A stretch of DNA of 14,805 nucleotides from an uncultured Acetatifactor sp. (GTDB lineage Bacteria > Bacillota > Clostridia > Lachnospirales > Lachnospiraceae), in NCBI GenBank assembly GCA_910578215.1, contig CAJTPH010000027.1:1-14805 (forward strand). Direction: 5' to 3'. Under the pieces are notes generated by a model. It searched no databases and was not told where the DNA came from. It was given only the letters and a program-made list of their open reading frames with translations. Below, piece by piece: positions 5,305 through 12,575 of this stretch. Numbering within the stretch: position 1 is the first letter of the stretch; each line of letters opens with the position of its first letter. Made by a program: the position numbers and the translations under genes.

Positions 5305-7208
5305 GCGTAACAGGGCTTGCACTGCATAATTTTAAGAAAAGCTTTTCCAATTACCTGTCCCTGATTTTGTCACTTGCCTTTACCGTGATGATTATCTACA
5401 ATTTTCAAAGCGTTATCTTCACGGATATTTTCGACTCTCTCCAGGAGCCGAACAGTGGCTATATAAACATAATTATTGAGGTGATTTCCGTTGTGCTGGG
5501 CTTCTTTCTGTTTTTCTTTGTTTGGTATTCCACCAATGTTTTTCTTACCAGGAGAAAGAGAGAAATAGGCATTTACGTCTTCATGGGGCTGTCCAACCAG
5601 CGCATAGGTAAGCTTTACGCGCTGGAGACGCTGTTTATTGGCTTTGCGGCGCTTCTGCTGGGGCTGGGCGCTGGAATCCTGCTGTCACAGCTTTTCCAGA
5701 TGCTTCTGCTGTCCCTGTCCGATATCTCGGTGGAGCTTCACTTTCAGCTTGCTCCTGAGTCGGTGCTGATTACCGCGGGCATTTATGCGGCGGTGTACCT
5801 GCTCTTTTTGCTGAAGGGATATCTGAATATTGTCAGGAGCAGTGTGCTCAATATGCTCTCCGCAAACCGCAGAAACGAGTATGTGCGGCAAAACAGGCTG
5901 CTGCTTGGGGGCAAGGCGGTGTTTGGCGTGGCGGTTCTTTCCGCAGGCTTTTATCTGGCGGTAAAGGAGGGAGGCGTGGAAATTATGGGGAATATGCTGT
6001 CGGCAGTGGTTCTGGTTATCATCGGCGTGTATCTTCTGTTCGGAGGCTTCATTCCCCTGCTGTTTCAGGGGGTCCTGAGGCAAAAATCCGTGCTGTACCG
6101 CAGGGAAAGGACGCTTTGGGTCAACAATGTGGTGTACCGCATGAGGAAGAATTACCGCACCTATGCCATGACCTGCGTGCTGATGCTCTGTTCCGTCACT
6201 GCCCTTGCCACCAGCTTTGCCATGAAAAACCGCTATGAAAACATTGTCCGTTTTCGTACCACTTATTCTTTTCAGATCTTAAGCGGCAGGTCCGATCTCA
6301 TGGAGCGGCTCACGGGGCTGATCGGACAGGATAATGAAATTGTGTACCGGACCGACGTGGAGCTTCTTAGCCTGGATGCTTCCCTGATAGAGTCAAATTA
6401 CCATTACGGGGCTTTTGGGCTGGTTCCCTGGTCGCAGCTGGTGCGCCTGGCGGAAAGCGCCGGACTGGAGCCTCCTGTAAGGGAGCCCGGGGAGGATGAG
6501 GTAGTTATTCTGGGGCATATTGTGCTGATGTCGTTTATTACGGATAGGAGCAATATTACTCATACCATAGGGGGGAGAACATTTAAGGAGATCGGTGATA
6601 CAGATGTGCCTTATTTGGGTTATCTGCAGGAAAGCGCCAATTATTTTGTGGTAAACGATAAAACCTATGAGGAGTTCAAAAAGCTTGGCTCCACATCGTA
6701 TATCTATAGCTTCGGCATAAAAAATCCCGAAAACTTTGCCGCATCCAAAGATAAGCTGGGTACGTTTGTGAATGAGGAAAGAGGGCGGGGAGATTATACG
6801 GGCTGTGTTACCATTGACCCGCATGACAGCGAGGGAGACTGGATACGGGTGCTGTATTCTCTGTGTATCTTTGTGTTCATGGTCTTTGTGGTGGCAAGCG
6901 GCAGCATTCTCTTTATGAAGCTGTATAACGACGCCTTTGAGGAGAGGGACAGATACGCGGTGCTGTGTAAGATCGGCTGCAGCGGGCGTAAGCTGCGCAG
7001 GGCTGTGTCCAGAGAGCTGGGCTGTACCTATGCGCTGCCCTTTATCGTTATGACGGGCGCGGCATATTTCTCGGTGCATGCGCTGGAAAAGCTGATGTCC
7101 ACGAATCTTTTGACGGTGTACGGGGTCAGCGTGCTGATTGTCCTGGCGTTCTTTGTGGTGTTTTACGGGGTATCCGTGAGGCTTTATTATAAAAACGCAG
7201 GGATTTGA
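5301..7208 (+). CDS. bceB: ABC transporter permease, BceB-like with large external loop
   Basis: This 635-residue protein has the ten-helix Bce layout: helices near residues 18-38, 56-78, 109-131, 154-174, 204-222, 231-254 and 286-307, then a soluble loop of about 205 residues (308-513), then helices near 514-541, 576-595 and 604-628. The FtsX-like coupling segments are recognisable (NVFLTRRKREIGIYVFMGLS at 79-98 and YNDAFEERDRYAVLCKIG at 542-559). In this family the large loop between helices 7 and 8 contacts peptide antibiotics or their lipid targets and sets substrate specificity. The loop has no recognisable relatives here, so the drug cannot be named. It works with the preceding ATPase and signals to the kinase. 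Confidence 0.93.
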   Translation: MSVTGLALHNFKKSFSNYLSLILSLAFTVMIIYNFQSVIFTDIFDSLQEPNSGYINIIIEVISVVLGFFLFFFVWYSTNVFLTRRKREIGIYVFMGLSNQRIGKLYALETLFIGFAALLLGLGAGILLSQLFQMLLLSLSDISVELHFQLAPESVLITAGIYAAVYLLFLLKGYLNIVRSSVLNMLSANRRNEYVRQNRLLLGGKAVFGVAVLSAGFYLAVKEGGVEIMGNMLSAVVLVIIGVYLLFGGFIPLLFQGVLRQKSVLYRRERTLWVNNVVYRMRKNYRTYAMTCVLMLCSVTALATSFAMKNRYENIVRFRTTYSFQILSGRSDLMERLTGLIGQDNEIVYRTDVELLSLDASLIESNYHYGAFGLVPWSQLVRLAESAGLEPPVREPGEDEVVILGHIVLMSFITDRSNITHTIGGRTFKEIGDTDVPYLGYLQESANYFVVNDKTYEEFKKLGSTSYIYSFGIKNPENFAASKDKLGTFVNEERGRGDYTGCVTIDPHDSEGDWIRVLYSLCIFVFMVFVVASGSILFMKLYNDAFEERDRYAVLCKIGCSGRKLRRAVSRELGCTYALPFIVMTGAAYFSVHALEKLMSTNLLTVYGVSVLIVLAFFVVFYGVSVRLYYKNAGI

Positions 7209-7316
7209 GGCAGTGTGTTTTATGCCGGTCCGGCCGCTTGTGTAAGGAGTTCTTTGAGAGAGTTTTATTGGACGGATAACTTAATATAATGAGCTTGTTA
7301 AAAAACATTGGGTCCC

Positions 7317-7347
7317 GGTACGCCGGATAATTCATATCCGGCGTGCC
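7317..7347 (+). other. Strong hairpin without T-tract in the leader of the small membrane protein gene
   Basis: A 13-bp stem (7317-7329 with 7335-7347, one G-T pair) closes a 5-base loop (ATTCA). It is not followed by a run of T, so it is not a standard terminator. It lies 33 bases before the next start codon and after a TATAAT at 7285-7290 that has no good -35. A lone TGTAAGG box occurs at 7241-7247. It could stabilise the 3' end of the permease message or regulate the next gene. Confidence 0.45.
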
Positions 7348-7380
7348 GACGGCAGAGATGCGGAAACGGAGGAGACGACA

Positions 7381-7761
7381 ATGAAAAAGACAGGCGGAAT
7401 CGGATTTGCAGCTGTGACAATATTTTTGATAATTGTTACGGCTTTTTGCTGTGCAGGCACGGTGCTCAGCAGGACGGACCTGGACGACAGGGAGATGGAG
7501 GGCTATTACAGGGCGCAGGAAAAACAGCTGGTATGTGAGGCAAGAGCGTATCTGAATGGGGAGGGTCTTGTAAACAGCGGCATTATGCTGACCCACACCA
7601 TAGAGACGGACGGAAGCAGGGCGTATACCATGACCGTACACCACGCGGAAATAGATGAAATGAGCGGCGAAGAACGCAGCAGGCTTCTGGAAGAATTGGA
7701 GGGCTTTGCCTTTGAAAGCCCGGGCTGCACATTTTTTCATAAATTTCTTATAGACGAATAA
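7381..7761 (+). CDS. Small membrane-anchored or secreted hypothetical protein
   Basis: The 126-residue product starts with a basic MKK followed by one hydrophobic stretch (about residues 7-29), a signal anchor or signal peptide. The remainder would face outward: a charged helix (31-60), then a strand-rich core (NSGIMLTHTIETDGSRAYTM, 65-84, and TVHHAEI) and a terminal segment with C116. Only C52 and C116 lie in the external part, so a disulfide is possible. I know similar uncharacterised proteins from Lachnospiraceae but no function. GGAGGAG at 7368-7374 supports the start. It follows the permease by 172 bases, so it may be an accessory of the Bce-like module or unrelated. Confidence 0.75.
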   Translation: MKKTGGIGFAAVTIFLIIVTAFCCAGTVLSRTDLDDREMEGYYRAQEKQLVCEARAYLNGEGLVNSGIMLTHTIETDGSRAYTMTVHHAEIDEMSGEERSRLLEELEGFAFESPGCTFFHKFLIDE

Positions 7762-7771
7762 CAGGAATTAC

Positions 7772-7800
7772 ATGACATTTCCGGAAAATAGGGGTATACT
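7772..7800 (+). promoter_or_regulatory. Sigma-A type promoter for the DUF1653 gene
   Basis: ATGACA (7772-7777, five of six consensus bases) and TATACT (7795-7800) are separated by 17 bases. The start codon at 7848 lies about 40 bases after the predicted transcription start. This marks a new transcription unit after the envelope-stress block. Confidence 0.65.
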
Positions 7801-7847
7801 TTCTTTGTGGCAGATTTTGTTTTTGGCTGCGGAAAGGAGTTCCCGAA

Positions 7848-8474
7848 ATGTCATTTATTCCAAAACCACATGAAATTTACAAGCATTTTAAAGGGGATCT
7901 GTATCAGATAACGGCAATTGCGGAGCACACGGAGACAGGGGAGGCGCTGGTGGTCTATCAGGCCATGTACGGTGATTTTAGGATCTATGCAAGACCGCTG
8001 GCCATGTTTACCGGCAGAGTCGACAGGAAGAAATATCCGGATGCGGCGCAGGAGTTCCGCTTTGAGCTTCAGGGACCGGAGGCCGGACGGCAGAGGGCGG
8101 AAGCCACAGAGGAATCCGGGGCGGGCTCAGAGCCGGGAGTCTCCGCGGGGCAGAGGGCGGAGCCTTGGGAGCCTGCAGAGCAAGGGACGGAAACGGCGGC
8201 AGCGGTGTCCTTGGCCAAGGGAGGCGGCGGGGAGCTTACGGAGGCGGAAATGGCTCTGGACCCCATGGTACTGGAGTTCCTTGACGCTGACAGCTATGAG
8301 CAGCGGCTGAATATTCTGGCGGGGCTGCATCACAGGATCACCGACGAGATGATTACCACCATGGCCATCGCCTGCGATGTGGAGGTGGACAGCGGTGAGA
8401 CGGAGGAGCGCTACGAAGCCCTGAAAAGCTGTCTGATCACGCTGGAGCGCTACGAGTGCCAGCGGATACGGTAG
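7848..8474 (+). CDS. DUF1653 domain-containing protein
   Basis: Residues 5-73 are a DUF1653 domain: the KPHEIYKHFKGDLYQITAIA start and an 'ALVVYQAMYGDFRIYARPLAMF' core, with the closing YPDAAQEFRFE. The role of DUF1653 is unknown. A low-complexity Ala/Glu/Gly linker (about 76-128) follows, in which 'QRAE' recurs and a 10-base DNA repeat is spaced exactly 60 bases apart (8091 and 8151). The C-terminal 80 residues form a predicted helical domain (MVLEFLDADSYEQRLNIL onward) that I recognise only as a companion of DUF1653 in clostridia. AAAGGAG at 7833-7839 supports the start. No membrane segment is seen. Confidence 0.82.
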   Translation: MSFIPKPHEIYKHFKGDLYQITAIAEHTETGEALVVYQAMYGDFRIYARPLAMFTGRVDRKKYPDAAQEFRFELQGPEAGRQRAEATEESGAGSEPGVSAGQRAEPWEPAEQGTETAAAVSLAKGGGGELTEAEMALDPMVLEFLDADSYEQRLNILAGLHHRITDEMITTMAIACDVEVDSGETEERYEALKSCLITLERYECQRIR

Positions 8475-8520
8475 CTTCATAATTGCGGTTTCCCTTTAAA
8501 TTTCTTGCGGATAGAGGCAT

Positions 8521-8544
8521 AACGGTCCGGGGGTCCGGACGGTT
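8521..8544 (+). other. Imperfect inverted repeat upstream of the 5'-nucleotidase gene
   Basis: AACGGTCCGG (8521-8530) and CCGGACGGTT (8535-8544) pair over 10 positions with one mismatch around a 4-base loop. It lies 33 bases before the start codon. No T-tract follows. It could be an operator or a leader hairpin; no function is evident. Confidence 0.3.
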
Positions 8545-8577
8545 AGAAGGTATTCACGGACGGAAAGGGAGCGGCAT

Positions 8578-9570
8578 ATGGCACATAAAAAGGAAGCTTC
8601 GGAGCATTTGAACAAAAAAATGGTTATAGGCGTATCCTCCAGGGCGCTGTTCGATCTTTCGAGAGAAAACGAAATATTTGAGACAAAGGGGCTGGAAGCG
8701 TACTGCAGCTATCAGGTAGAGCATGAGCAGGATATTCTAAAGCCCGGCCCGGGGTTTGCTCTGATCAGGGCGCTGCTTCAGCTGAACGAGCGGAGCAGGG
8801 AGGGGAATCTGGTGGAGGTCATTATCATGTCCAGGAACAGCCCCGATACCTCGCTCCGGGTATTTAACGCCATAGAATACTACGGCCTGCCCATAACCCG
8901 CGCCGTGCTGGTTAGCGGGGCGTCTCTGGCGCCGTATTTGGCGGCCTTTCACACGGATCTTTTTCTGTCGGCATATGAGGATGACGTGCAGTGTGCCGTA
9001 GACAGCGGCATTGCGGCGGGAATCATCTGTACGGAGCACTCTTATGGTCAGGGGCGGGGCGGCGCCGGGGGCCGGGTCATACCCATCAAGGAGGGCATGC
9101 TCCCGGGGGAGGATCAGATCAGAATTGCCTTCGACGGGGACGCGGTTTTGTTTTCGGGTGATTCCGAGATGATCTATAAGCAGCAGGGGCTGGATGCCTT
9201 TGAGGAGAACGAGCGGGCGCATGCCAGAGAACCTCTGGCGGAGGGACCCTTTACCAATTTCCTGCGGAAGCTTTCGGATCTGCAGAGGATGCTTGGCGCA
9301 GAGAACTGCCCCATAAGGACGGCGCTGGTCACGTCCCGCAGCGCGCCTGCCCATGAGCGTGTCATCCGCACCATGCGGGCATGGAACGTGCGTGTGGACG
9401 AGGCGTTTTTCCTTGGCGGAATAGAGAAAAAGGATGTGCTGAAGGCCTTTGGGGCACAGATCTTTTTTGACGACCAATCCGTGCATACGGCGAGCGCGTC
9501 CTTGGCGGTTCCGGCGGCGCGGGTGCCGTACAACAGGCAGACCGGAATGTACAGACTGGAGAACGCGTAA
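8578..9570 (+). CDS. 5'-nucleotidase, NT5C1-like family
   Basis: The 330-residue cytosolic protein matches the family of bacterial proteins related to eukaryotic cytosolic 5'-nucleotidase I. Its family-typical blocks are VIGVSSRALFDL (16-27), VEVIIMSRNSPDTSLRVFNA (79-98) and the HAD-type motifs: RIAFDGDAVLFS (182-193, D186 nucleophile and D188), VTSRSAPAHERV (251-262) and IFFDDQ (295-300). The expected reaction is hydrolysis of nucleoside monophosphates to nucleosides and phosphate, requiring magnesium. AAAGGGAG at 8564-8571 lies 6 bases before the start. It is 103 bases from the DUF1653 gene and probably in the same transcript. Its nucleotide preference cannot be judged. Confidence 0.88.
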   Translation: MAHKKEASEHLNKKMVIGVSSRALFDLSRENEIFETKGLEAYCSYQVEHEQDILKPGPGFALIRALLQLNERSREGNLVEVIIMSRNSPDTSLRVFNAIEYYGLPITRAVLVSGASLAPYLAAFHTDLFLSAYEDDVQCAVDSGIAAGIICTEHSYGQGRGGAGGRVIPIKEGMLPGEDQIRIAFDGDAVLFSGDSEMIYKQQGLDAFEENERAHAREPLAEGPFTNFLRKLSDLQRMLGAENCPIRTALVTSRSAPAHERVIRTMRAWNVRVDEAFFLGGIEKKDVLKAFGAQIFFDDQSVHTASASLAVPAARVPYNRQTGMYRLENA

Positions 9571-9613
9571 GGAATCCCAGGGGCGGAAGAAAATAATTGC
9601 AGCCGTAAAAAAA

Positions 9614-9658
9614 GTACGGTATTTAAAAGTAAGGTATTTAAAAGCGCGGCATTTAAAA
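9614..9658 (+). repeat. Three tandem copies of a 15-bp unit before the sfsA-mutY fusion gene
   Basis: Units start at 9614, 9629 and 9644 and share GG(T/C)ATTTAAAA; the first two differ at one base, the third at a few. The array lies in the 114-base gap between the nucleotidase and the fusion gene and ends 26 bases before the start codon. The period of 15 is a multiple of 3, so a readthrough frame would repeat RYLKV-like pentapeptides, but no gene is proposed there. Confidence 0.85.
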
Positions 9659-9684
9659 GGCATGGGAACAGGAGACATTTCCTT

Positions 9685-11532
9685 ATGAAATACAAATGCG
9701 TTGTGGCAGGGCGTTTTGTAGAGCGCCCTAACCGCTTTATTGCGAGGGTGGAGATAGACGGGCAGGAGGAAGCCGGAGCGCAGACCGTCCATGTAAAAAA
9801 TACCGGTCGGTGCAGGGAGCTTTTGCAGAGGGGCGCGGAGGTATATCTGGAAAAAAGCGACAATCCAAACCGTTCCACCGCCTATGACCTTGTGGCGGTA
9901 AGGAAGGGCAGGCGTCTGGTGAACATGGACTCCCAGGCGCCCAACAGGGCGGTGGAGGAGTGGCTTAGAGGGGGAATGCTGTTTCCTGATTACACCTTGG
10001 TGCGCCCCGAGACCAGATACGGAAATTCCCGGTTTGATTTTTATATAGAGACGGCGCGGGAAAAGATTTTTATGGAGGTAAAGGGGGTCACCCTTGAGAA
10101 AGACGGGGTGGTGCTTTTCCCGGACGCCCCTTCCGAGAGGGCGGTAAAGCATGTGGAGGAATTAATTGCGGCAAGACATGAGGGCTACCGCGTTTTTGTC
10201 ATGTTTGTAATTCAGATGGAAGGGGTAAAATACTTTATGCCAAACAGGGAAATGCACCCGGAATTTGCGGATGCGGTGGCGAGGGCGCAGGCAGAGGGTG
10301 TGGAGATACTTGCCTATGACTGCAGGGTGACGCCGGAAAAAATGGAGATAAACGCTCCGGTGGAGGTAAGGCTGGAGACGGGGACGGACCCGGGGGGCAA
10401 ATCTTTAGCCTTAATTAAGGAAACATTAAGGTTTGGAGACCTCCGGGCTATTCCCAAACCGCTTCTGAAATGGTATGATGAACACAGGCGGGTGCTTCCG
10501 TGGAGGGAAGAACCTGCACCCTATCGGGTGTGGGTATCGGAGATTATGCTGCAGCAGACCAGGGTGGAGGCGGTGAAGCCTTATTTTGAGCGTTTTATGA
10601 AGAAGCTGCCCGATATAAGGGCATTGGCGCAGACGGATGAGGAGACCCTGCTTAAGCTTTGGGAGGGGCTGGGCTATTACAACCGGGCCCGGAACCTGCA
10701 AAAGGCGGCAAGGCAGATACAGGAGGACTTTGGAGGCGTTATGCCGGATACCTGCGAGAAGCTTATGGAACTGGCAGGCGTGGGCAGCTATACGGCGGGA
10801 GCCATTGCCTCCATTGCCTTTAATCGCCCGGAGCCTGCCGTGGACGGAAATGTGCTGCGGGTGCTGGCGCGGCTGCGTAAGGATGGAAGGATGATCTCGA
10901 ATGCGGGGGTAAAGGCGGCAGTGGAGGGGGAGCTGCGGGAAATTATGCCCCATGACCGTCCCGGGGACTTTAATCAGGCTTTGATGGAGATAGGCGCCTG
11001 CGTCTGCATTCCGGGCGGCGCTCCCCAGTGCGCCCGGTGCCCTTTAGGGGAGCTGTGCATGGCTCACAGGGACGGCACGGAGGCGGAGTATCCCGTTAAG
11101 CAGGCAAAAAAGCCAAGGCGTATTGAGAGGAAGACGGTTCTTGTCATCAGGGATGATAACAGTACCGTGGTTCACAGGCGTGCCGGACGGGGGCTTTTGG
11201 CGGGAATGTATGAGTTTCCCACCATGGAGGAGTACCGTACGGCTGAGGAGGTAGTGGCGTATCTGGCGGAAAACGGCTTAAAGGCTCTGCGCATCCAGCC
11301 CCTTGAGGACGCCAGGCATGTGTTTACTCACAGGGAATGGCATATGAAGGGCTATTTGGTCAGAGTGGACGGGCTGGAACCCAGGAAGGCAGCGGGAGAG
11401 GCAAAGGACTGGATCTATATTGAACCGGAGGATACAAGGGACAGAATTCCCATTCCGTCCGCTTTCAGCGCCTATACGAAATATTTAGGCATTAATTTGA
11501 ACAGGATCGATCAGGAGGAAGAAAAACAGTGA
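9685..11532 (+). CDS. sfsA-mutY: Fusion protein: SfsA nuclease domain plus MutY A/G-specific adenine glycosylase
   Basis: One 615-residue frame joins two normally separate proteins. Residues 1-230 are a complete SfsA: an OB-like start with HVKNTGRCRELL (36-47), then a PD-(D/E)XK core with D118 (SRFDFYIE) and E131/K133 (FMEVKGVTLEKDG). Residues 252-610 are a complete MutY: SEIMLQQT with catalytic E286, helix-hairpin-helix LAGVGSYTAGAI (363-374), catalytic D387 in AVDGNV, four cysteines for the iron-sulfur cluster (C441, C449, C452, C458) and a C-terminal NUDIX-like domain. The 8-oxoguanine recognition motif reads FTH (547-549) instead of FSH. MutY removes adenine opposite 8-oxoguanine; SfsA is annotated as a DNA/RNA nuclease. 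AGGAG at 9670-9674 supports the start. No stop or frameshift separates the halves. Confidence 0.95.
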   Translation: MKYKCVVAGRFVERPNRFIARVEIDGQEEAGAQTVHVKNTGRCRELLQRGAEVYLEKSDNPNRSTAYDLVAVRKGRRLVNMDSQAPNRAVEEWLRGGMLFPDYTLVRPETRYGNSRFDFYIETAREKIFMEVKGVTLEKDGVVLFPDAPSERAVKHVEELIAARHEGYRVFVMFVIQMEGVKYFMPNREMHPEFADAVARAQAEGVEILAYDCRVTPEKMEINAPVEVRLETGTDPGGKSLALIKETLRFGDLRAIPKPLLKWYDEHRRVLPWREEPAPYRVWVSEIMLQQTRVEAVKPYFERFMKKLPDIRALAQTDEETLLKLWEGLGYYNRARNLQKAARQIQEDFGGVMPDTCEKLMELAGVGSYTAGAIASIAFNRPEPAVDGNVLRVLARLRKDGRMISNAGVKAAVEGELREIMPHDRPGDFNQALMEIGACVCIPGGAPQCARCPLGELCMAHRDGTEAEYPVKQAKKPRRIERKTVLVIRDDNSTVVHRRAGRGLLAGMYEFPTMEEYRTAEEVVAYLAENGLKALRIQPLEDARHVFTHREWHMKGYLVRVDGLEPRKAAGEAKDWIYIEPEDTRDRIPIPSAFSAYTKYLGINLNRIDQEEEKQ

Positions 11533-12557
11533 AGCTTTTATCGATAGCAGTGCCCTGCTACAATTCGGAAAAATATATGAGGAAGTGTGTGGATTCACTG
11601 CTTGCAGGCGGCGAGGATGTGGAGATCATCATTGTGGACGACGGTTCCACGGAGGACAGGACTGGGGAGATAGCGGACGAGTACGCCGCCAACTATCCGG
11701 GCATTGTCCGCGTGGTGCATCAGACAAACGGAGGACACGGCGCTGCCGTAAACACAGGACTGGCCAATGCCTCCGGCATGTATTTTAAGGTGGTGGACAG
11801 TGACGACTGGGTGAAAAAGGAAGCCTATATGCAGGTGCTTGACACCCTGCGGGAGCTGGCAGGCGGCGAGCAGGTACTGGACCTGATGGTCTGTAATTAT
11901 GTCTACGAGAAGGAGGGTGAGAAGCGAAAAAAGATCATCCATTACCGCCATACTCTTCCGGTGGGCAGAATGTTTCAATGGGGGGGGTGTCATCACTTTA
12001 AGAAGGGGCACTATATTCTAATGCACTCGGTTATTTTCCGCACAAAGCTTTTGAAGGACTGCGGTCTTAAGCTGCCGGAACACACCTTCTACGTGGACAA
12101 CCTTTATGTGTTCAAGCCGCTGCCCTTTGTAAAAAACCTCTATTATCTGGACGTGAATTTCTACCGTTATTATATCGGGCGCGCCGATCAGTCCGTGAAC
12201 GAGGACGTGATGATATCCAGAATCGACCAGCAGCTTCTGGTCAATAGGATGATGGTGGATTACCTGGCGGACAGGAAGCAGGAGCTTGTGAAAAATAAGC
12301 GACTTTATCAATATATGAGGAATTATCTCGAGATTATCACCACAATCTCCTCCGTGCTGTTAATCCGTTCCGGCACAGAGGAGAATCTGGCTAAGAAAAA
12401 AGAGCTTTGGAAATATATAAAGAATAAGGACAAGAAGATATATACGTATCTGCGGGCGGGAATCATGGGCAATGCCATGAACCTTCCCGGCAGAGGCGGC
12501 AGAATTATTTCTGTGGAAAGCTATAAAATCTGCCAGAAGATATTTAAATTCAACTGA
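11529..12557 (+). CDS. Family 2 glycosyltransferase
   Basis: The 342-residue protein has a GT-A fold N-terminal half: AVPCYNSEKYMRKCVDSL (7-24), VDDGST (36-41), NGGHGAAVNTGL (67-78) and the metal-binding DSDDW (90-94). The C-terminal half, from about residue 115, is rich in Tyr and basic residues and has no membrane helix. Family members transfer a sugar from a nucleotide donor to a lipid, glycan or protein; donor and acceptor are unknown here. The start is GTG, with AGGAGG at 11513-11518, and it overlaps the stop of the SfsA-MutY gene by 4 bases (GTGA), so translation is coupled. A biological link between the two products is not obvious. An ordinary cell-wall polysaccharide role is the default. 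Confidence 0.9.
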   Translation: MKLLSIAVPCYNSEKYMRKCVDSLLAGGEDVEIIIVDDGSTEDRTGEIADEYAANYPGIVRVVHQTNGGHGAAVNTGLANASGMYFKVVDSDDWVKKEAYMQVLDTLRELAGGEQVLDLMVCNYVYEKEGEKRKKIIHYRHTLPVGRMFQWGGCHHFKKGHYILMHSVIFRTKLLKDCGLKLPEHTFYVDNLYVFKPLPFVKNLYYLDVNFYRYYIGRADQSVNEDVMISRIDQQLLVNRMMVDYLADRKQELVKNKRLYQYMRNYLEIITTISSVLLIRSGTEENLAKKKELWKYIKNKDKKIYTYLRAGIMGNAMNLPGRGGRIISVESYKICQKIFKFN

Positions 12558-12575
12558 TTTGCGAAAAAGGAAAGG

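Noticed and set aside
6393..7079. A 228-codon open frame on the minus strand
   Set aside because: It is antisense to the permease loop and last helices, with no ribosome site or motif.
7317..7347. Intrinsic terminator after the permease
   Set aside because: The stem is strong, but no T-tract follows on the plus strand, so it is listed as a hairpin of unknown role.
9614..9658. CRISPR-like array
   Set aside because: The units are 15 bp with no spacers, a simple tandem repeat, and no cas gene is present.
8737..10152. A 471-codon open frame on the minus strand
   Set aside because: It lies antisense across the well-supported nucleotidase and the start of the SfsA-MutY gene, has no family-like motifs, and its composition (many His, Pro, Arg) is that of a complementary-strand shadow.
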